Under the pieces are notes generated by a model. The model saw only the letters and a program-made list of their open reading frames with translations. It made no database searches and was not told the origin of the DNA. From assembly GCA_018820925.1 (NCBI GenBank), contig JAHJNJ010000036.1, positions 337,498 through 401,497 of the forward strand: 64,000 bases of DNA. The letters are read 5' to 3'. Below are positions 8,772-17,969 of the stretch, in pieces. The translations under genes and the position numbers were made by a program. The stretch is from Gammaproteobacteria bacterium. GTDB lineage: Bacteria > Pseudomonadota > Gammaproteobacteria > Burkholderiales > Gallionellaceae. Each line of letters begins with the position of its first letter. Within the stretch, counting starts at the first letter, position 1.

Positions 8772-9251
8772 ATGAAAGCCCAACCCATCAATATCGGCAT
8801 CGCCGAAAAGGATCGCAAGAAGATCGTCGACGGCTTGTCACGCATGCTGGCCGACACCTACACGCTGTATCTCAAGACACACAACTTTCACTGGAATGTC
8901 ACCGGCCCCATGTTTCAGACATTGCACATCATGTTCATGACGCAGTACACCGAGACCTGGAACGCCGTGGATCTGGTGGCCGAACGCATCCGCGCTCTGG
9001 GATATCCCGCCCCCGGCAGCTACAAGGAATTCGCCTCGCTTACCAGCATCAAGGACAGCGGCGGCAGCGTGAGCGCGAAAGAGATGATCAAGCAACTCGT
9101 CGTCGGCCAGGAAACGGTGGTGCGCACCGCACGCGAAGTGCTGCCCGTTGCAGAAAAAGCGGGCGATCAGCCGACCGTTGACCTGCTCTCCGCGCGCATG
9201 GAAGTGCATGAAAAGAACGCCTGGATGCTAAGAAGTCTGTTGGAGGAATAG
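8772..9251 (+). CDS. dps: Dps-like DNA-protecting ferritin
   Basis: A 159-residue Dps/ferritin-like four-helix protein. The ferroxidase-site ligands typical of Dps are present as H and D/E in [18 protein letters not shown] and the helix-2 [17 protein letters not shown]. Dps assembles as a dodecamer, oxidises Fe(II) with H2O2 and stores it, limiting hydroxyl radical damage. The N-terminus has basic residues but no long lysine tail. It follows DUF3501 by 42 bp with a good AAGGAG, so it may be the last gene of the rubrerythrin transcript. OxyR control is likely from context. Confidence 0.93.
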   Translation: MKAQPINIGIAEKDRKKIVDGLSRMLADTYTLYLKTHNFHWNVTGPMFQTLHIMFMTQYTETWNAVDLVAERIRALGYPAPGSYKEFASLTSIKDSGGSVSAKEMIKQLVVGQETVVRTAREVLPVAEKAGDQPTVDLLSARMEVHEKNAWMLRSLLEE

Positions 9252-9474
9252 GTGGACTGTGCATTTCACTACGTTGGCGTTCTTTCGGTGAAGACTCATG
9301 CGGCGTTTTTTGCCGCGTGATGCCGGTGCCAACAGGAATGCGAAAAATTTTGAGCCTGCCCCTGATTTCGTGCGTGGTGGCAGGAAGATTTCGGCCCCCG
9401 GGAAAGTTCGCCCGCGTCTGCCGCGAGTGATCACGGAACGGCGCACCCATTTCAATCTATCGAGGAGAACCGCA

Positions 9475-9915
9475 ATGAAATTAGTCAATACATTCCGACC
9501 TTTCATGATTGCTCAAGTCCTGCTCATTTCGACATGCGTGTTTCCCGCCCATGCCGCCGACACGCCGGTGGATGTCGGCAAGGGCGAATACGATTCGGCT
9601 TGTGCCGTATGTCATGGTCTGAATGGCAAGGGCGATGGATACATGGCGACGCAACTGACGGCTCGCGTACCCGACTTGACGCTACTCGCCAAGCATAACA
9701 AGGGCATATTTCCATTTGATCGCGTGTACCAGGTGATCGACGGTCGCCAGGAAGTGAAGGCGCACGGAACGCGCGAGATGCCCATTTGGGGAAGGGCATT
9801 CAACCGGCAAACCTCCATCTACTTCGAGAATTATCCTGCGCAAGACATGGAGTCATCCGCCCGCAGCCGGATCCTGGCACTGACCGAATATCTGTATCGT
9901 TTGCAGGGCAAATAA
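9475..9915 (+). CDS. Periplasmic monohaem cytochrome c
   Basis: A 146-residue exported class I cytochrome c. Residues 1-28 are a signal peptide ending at HAAD; the haem-binding motif CAVCH is at about residues 44-48, and EMPIWG late in the chain gives a likely methionine axial ligand. ATG 9475 is chosen because GAGGAG is just upstream and it opens directly on the signal peptide; a longer reading from 9298 would put an unrelated 59-residue leader in front. It stands 223 bp after dps and is probably a separate unit. Partner unknown; periplasmic electron carrier is likely. Confidence 0.9.
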   Translation: MKLVNTFRPFMIAQVLLISTCVFPAHAADTPVDVGKGEYDSACAVCHGLNGKGDGYMATQLTARVPDLTLLAKHNKGIFPFDRVYQVIDGRQEVKAHGTREMPIWGRAFNRQTSIYFENYPAQDMESSARSRILALTEYLYRLQGK

Positions 9916-10052
9916 GCGACAGCCAAATTCTTGCATGGTGAAGGCGGCAACTGGCTATGCGCTCACTTTGGTTGATGACATACCGGTTTGCACCCGCACA
10001 CCCGGTGCCCGCGATGCAGGGCCGCGCATGAAATAGGGTTGAGGTACACAGA

Positions 10053-10790
10053 ATGATATTCTGGATAATCGGATTCAGTATTCTGGGCAGCATTGGTGCA
10101 ATCGCCTGTGCCTCCCTGTTCCTGTTTTTCCCGCAAGGCATCCGCAGGATTCTTGTTCCCTGTCTCATCAGTTACGCCACCGGCACGCTGCTTGGCGCGG
10201 CCTTTCTCGGCATGATTCCCGCCGGGCTGAAACAGGCCCCGGCGACTGAGGTCCTGGCAACAGTACTGGCCGGCATGGTGCTGTTCTTTGTGCTGGAAAA
10301 GCTGGTGCTCTGGCGGCATTGCCACGATAGCGAGTGCGAAGTGCACGGGCGCCCCGTCCCGTTGATCCTGATCGGCGACGCCTTCCATAACTTCGTGGAC
10401 GGCGTGGTGATCGCCGCCGCTTTCCTCACTTCCATTCCGCTCGGTATTGCCGCCGCGTTCGCCGTGATCGCGCATGAGATACCGCAGGAAGTCGGCGATT
10501 TCGCCATCCTGCTCGACAGCGGCTATGGGCGCATGAAGGCGTTGCTGCTTAACGGGCTATCGTCTGCAGCCACGCTGCCCGGTGCTCTGGTGGCATATTT
10601 CTGGCTCGATGAAACGCGCGCGGCGGTGCCCTACATCCTGGCAATTTCCGCCTCCAGCTTCATCTATATCGCGGCGGCAGACCTCATCCCCGGACTGCAC
10701 CGGCAAACAACCCTTGGCGCATCCTTGCGCCAGTTCGCGCTGCTGCTCGCGGGGATCGGCACCATCGCTATTTTTCACCACGGGGGCTGA
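10053..10790 (+). CDS. ZIP family divalent metal transporter
   Basis: A 245-residue inner-membrane protein with about eight transmembrane helices. The metal-binding signatures of ZIP transporters are clear: HNFVDG in TM4 and HEIPQE in TM5. A short cytoplasmic loop between TM3 and TM4 carries RHCHDSECEVH, a likely metal-sensing or relay site. Family members import Zn, Fe or Mn. The aminotransferase gene begins 3 bp after the stop, so the two are co-transcribed. Specificity cannot be read from sequence; the adjacent iron/peroxide genes make Fe or Mn reasonable. Confidence 0.9.
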   Translation: MIFWIIGFSILGSIGAIACASLFLFFPQGIRRILVPCLISYATGTLLGAAFLGMIPAGLKQAPATEVLATVLAGMVLFFVLEKLVLWRHCHDSECEVHGRPVPLILIGDAFHNFVDGVVIAAAFLTSIPLGIAAAFAVIAHEIPQEVGDFAILLDSGYGRMKALLLNGLSSAATLPGALVAYFWLDETRAAVPYILAISASSFIYIAAADLIPGLHRQTTLGASLRQFALLLAGIGTIAIFHHGG

Positions 10791-10793
10791 ACC

Positions 10794-11798
10794 GTGAGCA
10801 CGATGGCGGAAAAAGGCGGCGGCACTTTCCGGGGCATCAAACTGTTGTTGTGCGAAAACCCGCTGCCCCCGATTGAAGAGGCCATCGCGGCGGCCCAGGC
10901 CGAAGTACCGCACAGCAACTATTACACCGAACCCTATTCGGCGCCGTTGCGGCAACTCATCGGCGAGCAGATCGGCGTGCCCGAGCGGCTCATACACATC
11001 AATGCCGGATCGGAATTGATCCTGCGCCAGATATTTGACCGCTTCGGCCAGCAGGTGCATCTGCTGACCCCGACCTATGTGCTCTTTCCCGAAATCGCCA
11101 GACACTACACCGAGACCCGCCTGCTTCCCGGGCAGGATTTTGCGTTTGACCTTAAGCAACTGGTGATTCCGGACGGCACCACGCTGGCGGTGATCGTGAA
11201 CCCCAACAATCCCAACGGCGGTATCTTCGATATGGCGCCGCTGCCGGAACTGTTGCGCCGCTACCCGCAGACGCGCTTCCTGGTCGACGAAGCTTTCATC
11301 GGCCTGGCAGGCGAATCTGTGGCGCATCTGGTTCCGCACTTTTCCAACCTGCTGGTGACGCGCACCTTGTCCAAGGCGCACAGCCTGGCGGGCTTCCGGG
11401 TCGGTTATGGCATCTTTCCCGAGGCCATTGCCGACGACCTGAACAATCGTAACGACGCCTACCCGCTCGCCCGTCCCAGTCAGGCGGCGGCAGTCGCCAC
11501 CCTGCAAAACGAAGACAGGATTCATGCCCGTGCCGCGCAGTTGCGCGTCTGGACCGGAGAGCTCGCGGCGCAGTTGCGCGCCATGGGCGTGCGCACCTAT
11601 CCGACCGAGACCTATTTTTTCCTGGCCGATTTCGCGCCCCGCGATGCAACACAGTTGGCGGAAGCGCTCAAGGCGCAGGGAATTCTGGTCAAGCCGCTGA
11701 AGGACCCGGTTCTTGGTGCGGGGTTTATGCGCATCACCACGGCGCTGCCCGAAGACAACCTGCGCTTTGTTGCCGTGCTTCACACAATGCTGACGTGA
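10794..11798 (+). CDS. PLP-dependent aminotransferase, HisC-like
   Basis: A 334-residue class I/II fold aminotransferase. The NPNNPNGG motif (about residue 138), the aspartate in VDEAFIG and the PLP-lysine in TRTLSKAHSLAGFRVGY identify the family. Closest general match is histidinol-phosphate/CobD-type enzymes, though the protein is shorter than usual HisC (about 350-360) and is not in a his cluster. The start is GTG at 10794, three bases after the ZIP gene; an ATG at 10803 is an alternative. Coupling to a metal transporter gene is odd and its substrate is unknown. Confidence 0.85.
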   Translation: MSTMAEKGGGTFRGIKLLLCENPLPPIEEAIAAAQAEVPHSNYYTEPYSAPLRQLIGEQIGVPERLIHINAGSELILRQIFDRFGQQVHLLTPTYVLFPEIARHYTETRLLPGQDFAFDLKQLVIPDGTTLAVIVNPNNPNGGIFDMAPLPELLRRYPQTRFLVDEAFIGLAGESVAHLVPHFSNLLVTRTLSKAHSLAGFRVGYGIFPEAIADDLNNRNDAYPLARPSQAAAVATLQNEDRIHARAAQLRVWTGELAAQLRAMGVRTYPTETYFFLADFAPRDATQLAEALKAQGILVKPLKDPVLGAGFMRITTALPEDNLRFVAVLHTMLT

Positions 11799-11876
11799 CA
11801 AGAGGGAGAAGTGAGCAAAACCCCGGACGCGCATCTATAATGGGGCGGTTGCAATCACATCGAAACACAGGTGCTT

Positions 11877-12782
11877 ATGTCGCGTTCTGCCTTGCAATCC
11901 TCTTCCTCCCTGATGAAAGTTCTGCGAGAACTGGATGCCGGGTTGATGGACCACACCTCATGGCTGAAGGTGCTGCACCGCGCCATGGTGAGCGGAAGCA
12001 CGCCCACACCGAGCGACCTGCTGCCCGATGCGCACTGCCGTTGTCATTTCGGATTGTGGTATTACGGCAAGGAACACCCGGAACTGCAGGATGGGCCGTG
12101 GTTCAGGAATATCGGGATATTCCACGAGAACATGCACGAGCAGGCGCGCCGGTTGTTGCTGAAAAGGAATACCGGCGAGCCGGTCACGCCGGATGAATAC
12201 GACCAATTCATGGATATGGCGATTCACTTCAAACTGGAAGTGCGCGGCCTGCAAACCGATATCATCAACCGGGTCTGCGAGGTTGATCACCTGACCGGCG
12301 CGCGCAACCGCAACAGCATGAATTTCAAATTGCTCGAAGAGCATGATCGCATGTCGCGCAATGACCAGCCCTGCTGCCTGTGCATGATGGACATCGACCA
12401 TTTCAAGCAAGTCAACGATACCTACGGCCATGTTGCGGGGGATAGTGTGCTGCATGGTGCCGTCCAGTTTCTGGGCAAGAAGATGCGGCGCTACGACACG
12501 ATTTTCCGTTTCGGCGGCGAGGAGTTTCTGTTCAGCCTGCCCAACACCGGGATGCAGGAGGCCTTTGCCATCGTGGACCGGTTGCGTGTCGAGTTGGCGG
12601 AGTTGCCAATCGGGCTCAAGGGGCACGGCGACATTTCTGTCACGGCGTCTTTCGGCATTGCCAGCATGAATCCGGATGAGCCGGTGGATGACGCCATCCA
12701 GAAAGCGGATCACGCGCTGCTGTGTGCCAAAGCGGGCGGGCGCAACCGGGTCTGTTTGTGGGATATTCAAACCGGGGGCTGA
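11877..12782 (+). CDS. dgcZ: Diguanylate cyclase with zinc-sensing CZB domain (DgcZ-like)
   Basis: A 301-residue protein with N-terminal CZB domain and C-terminal GGDEF domain, the same architecture and length as E. coli DgcZ/YdeH. CZB zinc ligands are visible as H26 (MDHTSW), C56 (CHFGLWYYG) and H83/H87 (FHENMHEQ). The GGDEF domain has DHLTGARNR, MDIDHFKQVND and the active-site RFGGEEF. It should make c-di-GMP and be inhibited by zinc, linking metal status to surface attachment. ATG 11877 with AGGTG upstream is preferred; GTG 11871 is possible. A ZIP transporter is two genes upstream. The frame reopens directly after the stop (see 12816-12899). Confidence 0.9.
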   Translation: MSRSALQSSSSLMKVLRELDAGLMDHTSWLKVLHRAMVSGSTPTPSDLLPDAHCRCHFGLWYYGKEHPELQDGPWFRNIGIFHENMHEQARRLLLKRNTGEPVTPDEYDQFMDMAIHFKLEVRGLQTDIINRVCEVDHLTGARNRNSMNFKLLEEHDRMSRNDQPCCLCMMDIDHFKQVNDTYGHVAGDSVLHGAVQFLGKKMRRYDTIFRFGGEEFLFSLPNTGMQEAFAIVDRLRVELAELPIGLKGHGDISVTASFGIASMNPDEPVDDAIQKADHALLCAKAGGRNRVCLWDIQTGG

Positions 12783-12815
12783 TCTGTTTGGGACGAATTC
12801 GCGAACCCTGATCAT

Positions 12816-12899
12816 TTGCAGCACAAATTCGGTGTCGTAGCGCTGTTTGCAATTGTCGTCGCGTTGGCAATCGGTGTGTACCTTTTTGCCAACGCATAA
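12816..12899 (+). CDS. Possible 27-residue single-helix membrane peptide
   Basis: In the gap after dgcZ, in the same frame as dgcZ and with no stop between, lies an open stretch starting at TTG 12816 and ending TAA 12897-12899. It encodes a short polar start (LQHKFG) and one strongly hydrophobic helix VVALFAIVVALAIGVYLFA. There is no good ribosome-binding site. It could be an independent small membrane protein, a C-terminal anchor made only by read-through of the dgcZ TGA, or the remnant of a longer protein. Very uncertain. Confidence 0.3.
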   Translation: MQHKFGVVALFAIVVALAIGVYLFANA

Positions 12900-12917
12900 C
12901 CAACCGGAGGAAATATC

Positions 12918-13487
12918 ATGATCACAAGCAAAGCAATCCGTGCTCTCACACTGGGTGTGGCAATCGGAGGCATTTCATTTTCAACGATTGCGTTAGCCGA
13001 AGAAATTCCGGCGCGCGGCCCGTTGCCATTTTCCGCGTACGACCAGAACGGGGATGGCTTCGTCAGTCAGGAAGAGTTCAATGCCGTACGTGAAAAACGC
13101 AAAGCCGAAGGCATGCCGATGCGCAATGCACTGTCTTTTGCTGACCTTGACCAGAACCAGGACGGGAAACTGTCTGTGGAAGAGTTTGCCGCACGGCGGA
13201 CGGGGCGAATGGGCAATGCCCCCGGAGCCGGTCCGGGGGCCGGAATGCGGGGGATGATGCCCACCTTTTCGGAATTCGATCTGAACAAAGATGGGAAAAT
13301 CACCGAAGCGGAATTTACCGATGCCCGCACCGCGCGGATCACCAAGCGCCTGCAGGAAGGTTATCAGATGCGTGGGCTAGCCAATGCGGCCGCGTTCGAG
13401 GATATCGATACGAACCATGACGGCGCACTGTCTCCGGAAGAATTTACCGCGCAGCAGGCGATGCATCGGCAACAAATGCGTCAATAA
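12918..13487 (+). CDS. Exported EF-hand calcium-binding protein (copy 1)
   Basis: A 189-residue secreted protein: signal peptide 1-27 (cleavage after TIALA), then four EF-hand loops, DQNGDGFVSQEE, DQNQDGKLSVEE, DLNKDGKITEAE and DTNHDGALSPEE, each with D at loop position 1 and E at 12. A glycine/proline/methionine-rich linker separates pair 1-2 from pair 3-4. It should bind Ca2+ in the periplasm. A close paralogue lies at 17970-18539, on the other side of the ATPase/MscS pair; the segment from EFTDARTARITKRLQEGYQM is almost identical in both. AACCGGAGG upstream supports the start. Partner unknown. Confidence 0.9.
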   Translation: MITSKAIRALTLGVAIGGISFSTIALAEEIPARGPLPFSAYDQNGDGFVSQEEFNAVREKRKAEGMPMRNALSFADLDQNQDGKLSVEEFAARRTGRMGNAPGAGPGAGMRGMMPTFSEFDLNKDGKITEAEFTDARTARITKRLQEGYQMRGLANAAAFEDIDTNHDGALSPEEFTAQQAMHRQQMRQ

Positions 13488-13887
13488 CTGGTTTGCTTCG
13501 GCGGGAGGATTCTGGCAACCAAGTAGCGTGGGTACGCTTCTGTGCCCGCGCGGCAAATGAAAAGTGTCTCAGCGTAGGCGCAGAAGCGTGCCCGCCCTAT
13601 TGCCCGCCATGCAATTTTGCCATACCCAATAATCCGTCACCCATCCCGCAAACACTGCGGCAAGCATAGCCGGGATGGAATGCAATGGAACCCGGGGTGT
13701 TCTGAAATGAAACGCTTCCCGGATTACGCTGCGGGCTGGCCACCTCGTTCCCTGCCAGGCAAGCCGCCGCCGCAACAGGGATATAATGCAGCGAGAATCA
13801 TGGGGGCTATGTCGGAAACACCGGCGAGCCTTCGTTGATGTCGATCACAGTCGCAAGCATTCCGACGCGCGATGCAAGGGAAACGTT
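13488..13887. repeat. 400-bp gene-free gap with an extended inverted repeat
   Basis: The gap before the ATPase gene carries a 17-bp imperfect inverted repeat (13530-13546 and 13577-13593, core ACGCTTCTG.GCC) that can fold into a long hairpin; it resembles the palindrome at 19326-19356. The ribosome-binding AAGGGA of the next gene is at 13876-13881. No convincing sigma-70 promoter or other gene seen. Confidence 0.5.
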
Positions 13888-16800
13888 ATGCCGATACCGC
13901 AACAATTCGCATCGATAGCGCTCTCACTCAGCCTGGTCTTGTTCCAGGCCACCCCTGCCGTCGCAGCCAGGCAGGTTGACAGCTGTCCGCCTGGACTGAA
14001 TCTGGAGGCAAAGCAACGTCTGGCTCAACTGGAGGGCGTGCGGCAGAACATCGGTGATCTCATGTCCGGTGAGTTGGCCGTGGATACGCCGCTTGCCGCA
14101 CTGTTTGCAGTCGACCTGAACAACGAAACCGCAGTCGCCAACCGCATCAAGGAATTGCAGGCGCTGAAAGCCGAGGGCAGGGGTTCGGCAGACTCGTCCG
14201 CAGCATATCGTGATTGTGCCAAGGCGGGTTCCGCACTGGCGACGCTGGTGGAAAAGCTGGATAACCAGCAACTGCTACTGGATCAGCAGCGGCTCGAGTT
14301 TCTTGCGCTGCCGCAAGATTCGCGCAGGGGGGTGATCAATGCGCTCAATGTTCGCAAGCAGCAGGTAGTCGCCGTTGCCGGGCTGGCCGAGGAGCGAAGT
14401 GCGGCCGACAAGCTGCAGAACGAGGCGGTACTCTCAGGAGCGAGCGCGGAAGAACGCGCGAAGAGTGCGGCCAGCCAGGATTTGCGCGAGATCGCTGCGC
14501 AACGGGTGCTGTTGGAAAAGGCGCGTGAAACACTGGCGCGTTTGCAGGCGGAAATGGTTGCCGAGCTACAGGAGCGTGTTCAGTTCTACCAGCGCACTTC
14601 CGACCAATTGTCGGTTTTGACTGCCGAGACGTTGAAGGGTGCGGCGGCCAAGCCCCTGCCTGAGGTCTACCGGGAATCCGTTGCGATCTGGCGCGAGTTG
14701 GTAGACCGGGTCTTCGAGCGCATAGCAGTGCCGGAAAAGAGTGTAGCCGTGCCTGACATCCCGCAGCTGCCGGACGAACTGCTTGCGAGGCTGAAAGGTA
14801 CGGCGGAGGAAGCGCAATACCTGAGTGCATACCGCGAAACCGAGGCACTCAAAGCCGAGCTTGAACGTTCGCGCTTGCAGCGTTTCGAACAAGGCAGAAA
14901 CGATCTTTACCAGCTGCTGCAGACTGCGGGGCAGATGCGTTCTTCTCTCATGCAACAGAATCTGCAAGCCGGAAACGATGAGATTCTGAAGGTCTCATCG
15001 GAATATTTTCAGGATATCGGGCGCGAAATTCGCATCGTGCCTTATCGGGTACTCGCGATCTTCTATAGCAAAGCGCTGGATTTTCGCCACAAGGCCAGCG
15101 CCGGCATCGACGGCTGGCTGGATATCGCCAGGCAGTCCTTCAACTTCCTGTTGCTCGTGGCGGTGTTCTTTGCCGCCTACACCGGGCTGCACCGCGTAAG
15201 TAGTGCGCTGGAACGTTTGCGCAATCATCTGGTACGGGAAAAATACAATCATGCCTATGCCCGGACGCTGGCGCACTGGATACGGCGGGGCAATGTCTAT
15301 GTGCCCTGGGTGATCATGTTGCTCGCCGTGTATATCGCCGAGGATCTGGTGGCCGGGACCGCCATCACCCAGATCGGGCTGATCCTGCCCTACATCGCGT
15401 TCTACCTGTGGTACCGGATTTCACTGAATCTGGCCTTGTCCATCATGGGGCTGGTGGCCTTCTCCGGCTCAATCCAGTCGTCCATGGCCGAGAAGCAGCG
15501 TCTGCTGCGTACCGTCCGGCTGGTCGGCATCTTTTTCTTCGTATTGATCGCCATTCTGCATGCCACGCAGGATGCTGTTGGCGAAGCACTGGTCTACCGG
15601 CTGGTATACGGGTTTGTGGTTTACGTGGGTATTGTGGTGTGCGCCTATGCGGCGCGCGAATGGCAACCGGAGATCGCCGCTGCGGCGAAGGAGTTGTTAC
15701 CGGAACGCATCCATCTGGGCATAAGCAGGTTGGGCAAGAACGGCCTCTGGTCATGGTTCATCAGTCTGCCCGCGCTCCTGCTGTTGATCGTCACCCGGCT
15801 TGCGATCCGCGTTAAAAAATGGGCTGGCGAGTTCGACTTCTTCAAGCGAATCAGCGCAGCGCTGTTCTTGCGCCGGATTGAACATGCCAACAAGTCCGGC
15901 GGCCAAACAGATGCTGCCAATCAGCAACCGCCGCAATTGTCCCAGGATTATCTGCGCTGGTTCAAGCTCGAAGACATGGAAGACAAGACACTGTTGATCG
16001 AGCTTGAAAGTGACCTCCCTGCCGAGATCAAGTCGATCCTGAGCGCGTGGTCGGACAACAGTTCTCTCGATCACTCGCTGGCGCTGTATGGCGAGAAAGG
16101 CTGTGGGAAATCCAGCTTGCTGGACATGATCGAAATGCGTTACGAGAAATGTGCAGTGCGGCGTATCAACATTCCGCCCAAGCTGATTACACGCGAAGCG
16201 GTGCTCGGGTTCTTTGGCAAGGAGCTGGGAATGGATCTGTCGCTGGGTGCCGAGTCCCTGCTCAAGGCCGATGAGGGCAAGGAAGATGCTGTGCTGCTCA
16301 TCGACAATGCGCAGAACCTGTTTCTCGGCCAGCTGGGCGGGTTCGAAGGCTATCGCACCTTTGCCGAATTGATGAACAGCGGCACCGAGCATCTGTTCTG
16401 GTGCGTGACGTTCAATCTGCGTTCCTGGCATTACCTGCGCGCGGTATTCGGCGGCATGCCACTGTTCCGGCGCGCGATCGAGATCGAGGATTTTTCCGAG
16501 AAGGACATCATGAACCTGATTGTGGCGCGGCATCAGCGCACCGATGCCAAACTTGCCTACGACGACATCATTCGCGCGACGCAGAGCGAGGATGACCTGA
16601 TGGGCGAGCATCAGGTGGAGAAACAATTCTTTCGTCTGCTGTGGGGGCAATCGAACGGCAATCCGCGCGCGGCACTCATGCTGTGGACGGCCTCACTGAC
16701 CCCGCTGAGCGATGATCGCATGAAGGTCGGACTGCCCAAATATCCCAAAATCATCATCAACGAAAAATGGGGCGATGAGGCGCTGTTCGTCTATGCCGCG

Positions 16801-17001
16801 ATCATGCGCCATGAGAATCTGACGCAGGATGAAGTCGTTGCCGTTACCAACCTGCCGGAAAACATCGTGATCAATGCACTGGGCACCGGCTACGATGGCC
16901 ACCTGCTGGATTGCGGCACTGACGGACGTTACCGCATTACCGCGATTGCCCAGGCCAGTGTGACCCGACTCCTGTTAGGAAAGAATTTCATCTATGAATG
17001 A
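13888..17001 (+). CDS. Large membrane ATPase: periplasmic coiled coil, multi-TM region, cytoplasmic AAA-type domain
   Basis: A 1037-residue protein not matching any family I can name. Signal peptide 1-27; residues 30-400 are a long, mostly helical, glutamate/lysine/glutamine-rich periplasmic region with coiled-coil heptads, like the periplasmic part of MscK/KefA channels. Six or seven transmembrane helices follow (about 417-640). The C-terminal cytoplasmic domain has Walker A GEKGCGKS at 735-742, Walker B VLLID at 802-806 followed by N rather than E, and ends in a winged-helix-like segment. Its last 8 bases overlap the MscS gene. I infer an ATP-regulated subunit of that channel. ATG 13888 is chosen for the signal peptide and AAGGGA. 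Confidence 0.85.
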   Translation: MPIPQQFASIALSLSLVLFQATPAVAARQVDSCPPGLNLEAKQRLAQLEGVRQNIGDLMSGELAVDTPLAALFAVDLNNETAVANRIKELQALKAEGRGSADSSAAYRDCAKAGSALATLVEKLDNQQLLLDQQRLEFLALPQDSRRGVINALNVRKQQVVAVAGLAEERSAADKLQNEAVLSGASAEERAKSAASQDLREIAAQRVLLEKARETLARLQAEMVAELQERVQFYQRTSDQLSVLTAETLKGAAAKPLPEVYRESVAIWRELVDRVFERIAVPEKSVAVPDIPQLPDELLARLKGTAEEAQYLSAYRETEALKAELERSRLQRFEQGRNDLYQLLQTAGQMRSSLMQQNLQAGNDEILKVSSEYFQDIGREIRIVPYRVLAIFYSKALDFRHKASAGIDGWLDIARQSFNFLLLVAVFFAAYTGLHRVSSALERLRNHLVREKYNHAYARTLAHWIRRGNVYVPWVIMLLAVYIAEDLVAGTAITQIGLILPYIAFYLWYRISLNLALSIMGLVAFSGSIQSSMAEKQRLLRTVRLVGIFFFVLIAILHATQDAVGEALVYRLVYGFVVYVGIVVCAYAAREWQPEIAAAAKELLPERIHLGISRLGKNGLWSWFISLPALLLLIVTRLAIRVKKWAGEFDFFKRISAALFLRRIEHANKSGGQTDAANQQPPQLSQDYLRWFKLEDMEDKTLLIELESDLPAEIKSILSAWSDNSSLDHSLALYGEKGCGKSSLLDMIEMRYEKCAVRRINIPPKLITREAVLGFFGKELGMDLSLGAESLLKADEGKEDAVLLIDNAQNLFLGQLGGFEGYRTFAELMNSGTEHLFWCVTFNLRSWHYLRAVFGGMPLFRRAIEIEDFSEKDIMNLIVARHQRTDAKLAYDDIIRATQSEDDLMGEHQVEKQFFRLLWGQSNGNPRAALMLWTASLTPLSDDRMKVGLPKYPKIIINEKWGDEALFVYAAIMRHENLTQDEVVAVTNLPENIVINALGTGYDGHLLDCGTDGRYRITAIAQASVTRLLLGKNFIYE

Positions 17002-17824
17002 AGCCGACCTGAATCAAATCACCGATATGGCGACCCTGTTCAGGCTGGATCGCCTCTTCCTGCTAGTGCTGGCGTTGCTGGCACTGGTGCTGGTGGTCAA
17101 GGGCATCACCCAGGTGGGCGATGCCCTGTACCGGCGCATTCCGCGGCGACGCATTCTGATCTCGCAGATCGCCACCACGCTGAACTTTTCCATCTACATC
17201 TTCGGCGGCCCCTACATTTTCTACGCCATCCTGCAGCCGCCGCGTGAAGTCATGCTGGCGGCGACCGGCAGTATCGCCGTCGCACTCGGTCTCTCCATGA
17301 AGGATCTGGTGGCGTCGGTGATCGCGGGTTTCATCCTGCTGTTCGACCGGCCCTTCCAGGTTGGCGACCGTGTCTCTTTCGGTGATGTGTATGGCGAGAT
17401 CGAGAGCATAGGCCTGCGTTCGGTGCGGCTGGTCACGCTGGACGACAATCTGGTCACCATCCCCAACAACCGTTTCATGTCTGATGTCGTTGCTTCCGGT
17501 AATGCCGGTGCGCTGGACATGATGCTGGTATTCGATTTTTACATCGCACTCGATGCCGATATCCGTCTGGCGCGCGACCTGCTTTATGAAGTGGTCGTCA
17601 CCAGCCGCTATGCCTACCTGAAAAAGCCGGTGATGATCGTGATGAAGGAAATGCCCATCGCCGAGCGGCTGGCATTGCAACTCAAGGCGAAAGCTTATGT
17701 AATCGACGTGCGCTTCGAAAAAGCGTTCCAGACCGACGTGGTGCTGCGCGCCACCGAGGCCTTCAATCGCCACCACGTTAAACGTCCGCCTGTGGGTGTG
17801 GGACAGTTCAAGTCCGCGATATAG
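16994..17824 (+). CDS. MscS family mechanosensitive channel
   Basis: A 276-residue small-conductance channel of the MscS family. Two N-terminal helices precede the pore-lining TM3, recognised by GSIAVALGLSMKDLVASVIAGF with its alternating G/A faces, then the beta domain FQVGDRVSFGDVYGEIESIGLRSVRL typical of MscS, and a C-terminal alpha/beta domain. It should form a heptamer and release solutes under tension. Its ATG overlaps the end of the ATPase gene by 8 bp, so translation is coupled. MscK-type channels carry the coiled coil and pore in one chain; here they are split and an ATPase is added. Confidence 0.93.
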   Translation: MNEADLNQITDMATLFRLDRLFLLVLALLALVLVVKGITQVGDALYRRIPRRRILISQIATTLNFSIYIFGGPYIFYAILQPPREVMLAATGSIAVALGLSMKDLVASVIAGFILLFDRPFQVGDRVSFGDVYGEIESIGLRSVRLVTLDDNLVTIPNNRFMSDVVASGNAGALDMMLVFDFYIALDADIRLARDLLYEVVVTSRYAYLKKPVMIVMKEMPIAERLALQLKAKAYVIDVRFEKAFQTDVVLRATEAFNRHHVKRPPVGVGQFKSAI

Positions 17825-17969
17825 GCCGCCACGAAGCTGCTCGATCCGCCCGGACATGCCGCGTCTGCTTGCGGGATGTGCCGGTCGGCGATTGATCTCA
17901 TACAGGCGCCCCGATTACGCCGGCCGTCGGGGACTGCCGTTTTGTCCATGCAAAACCAGAGGAAACATC

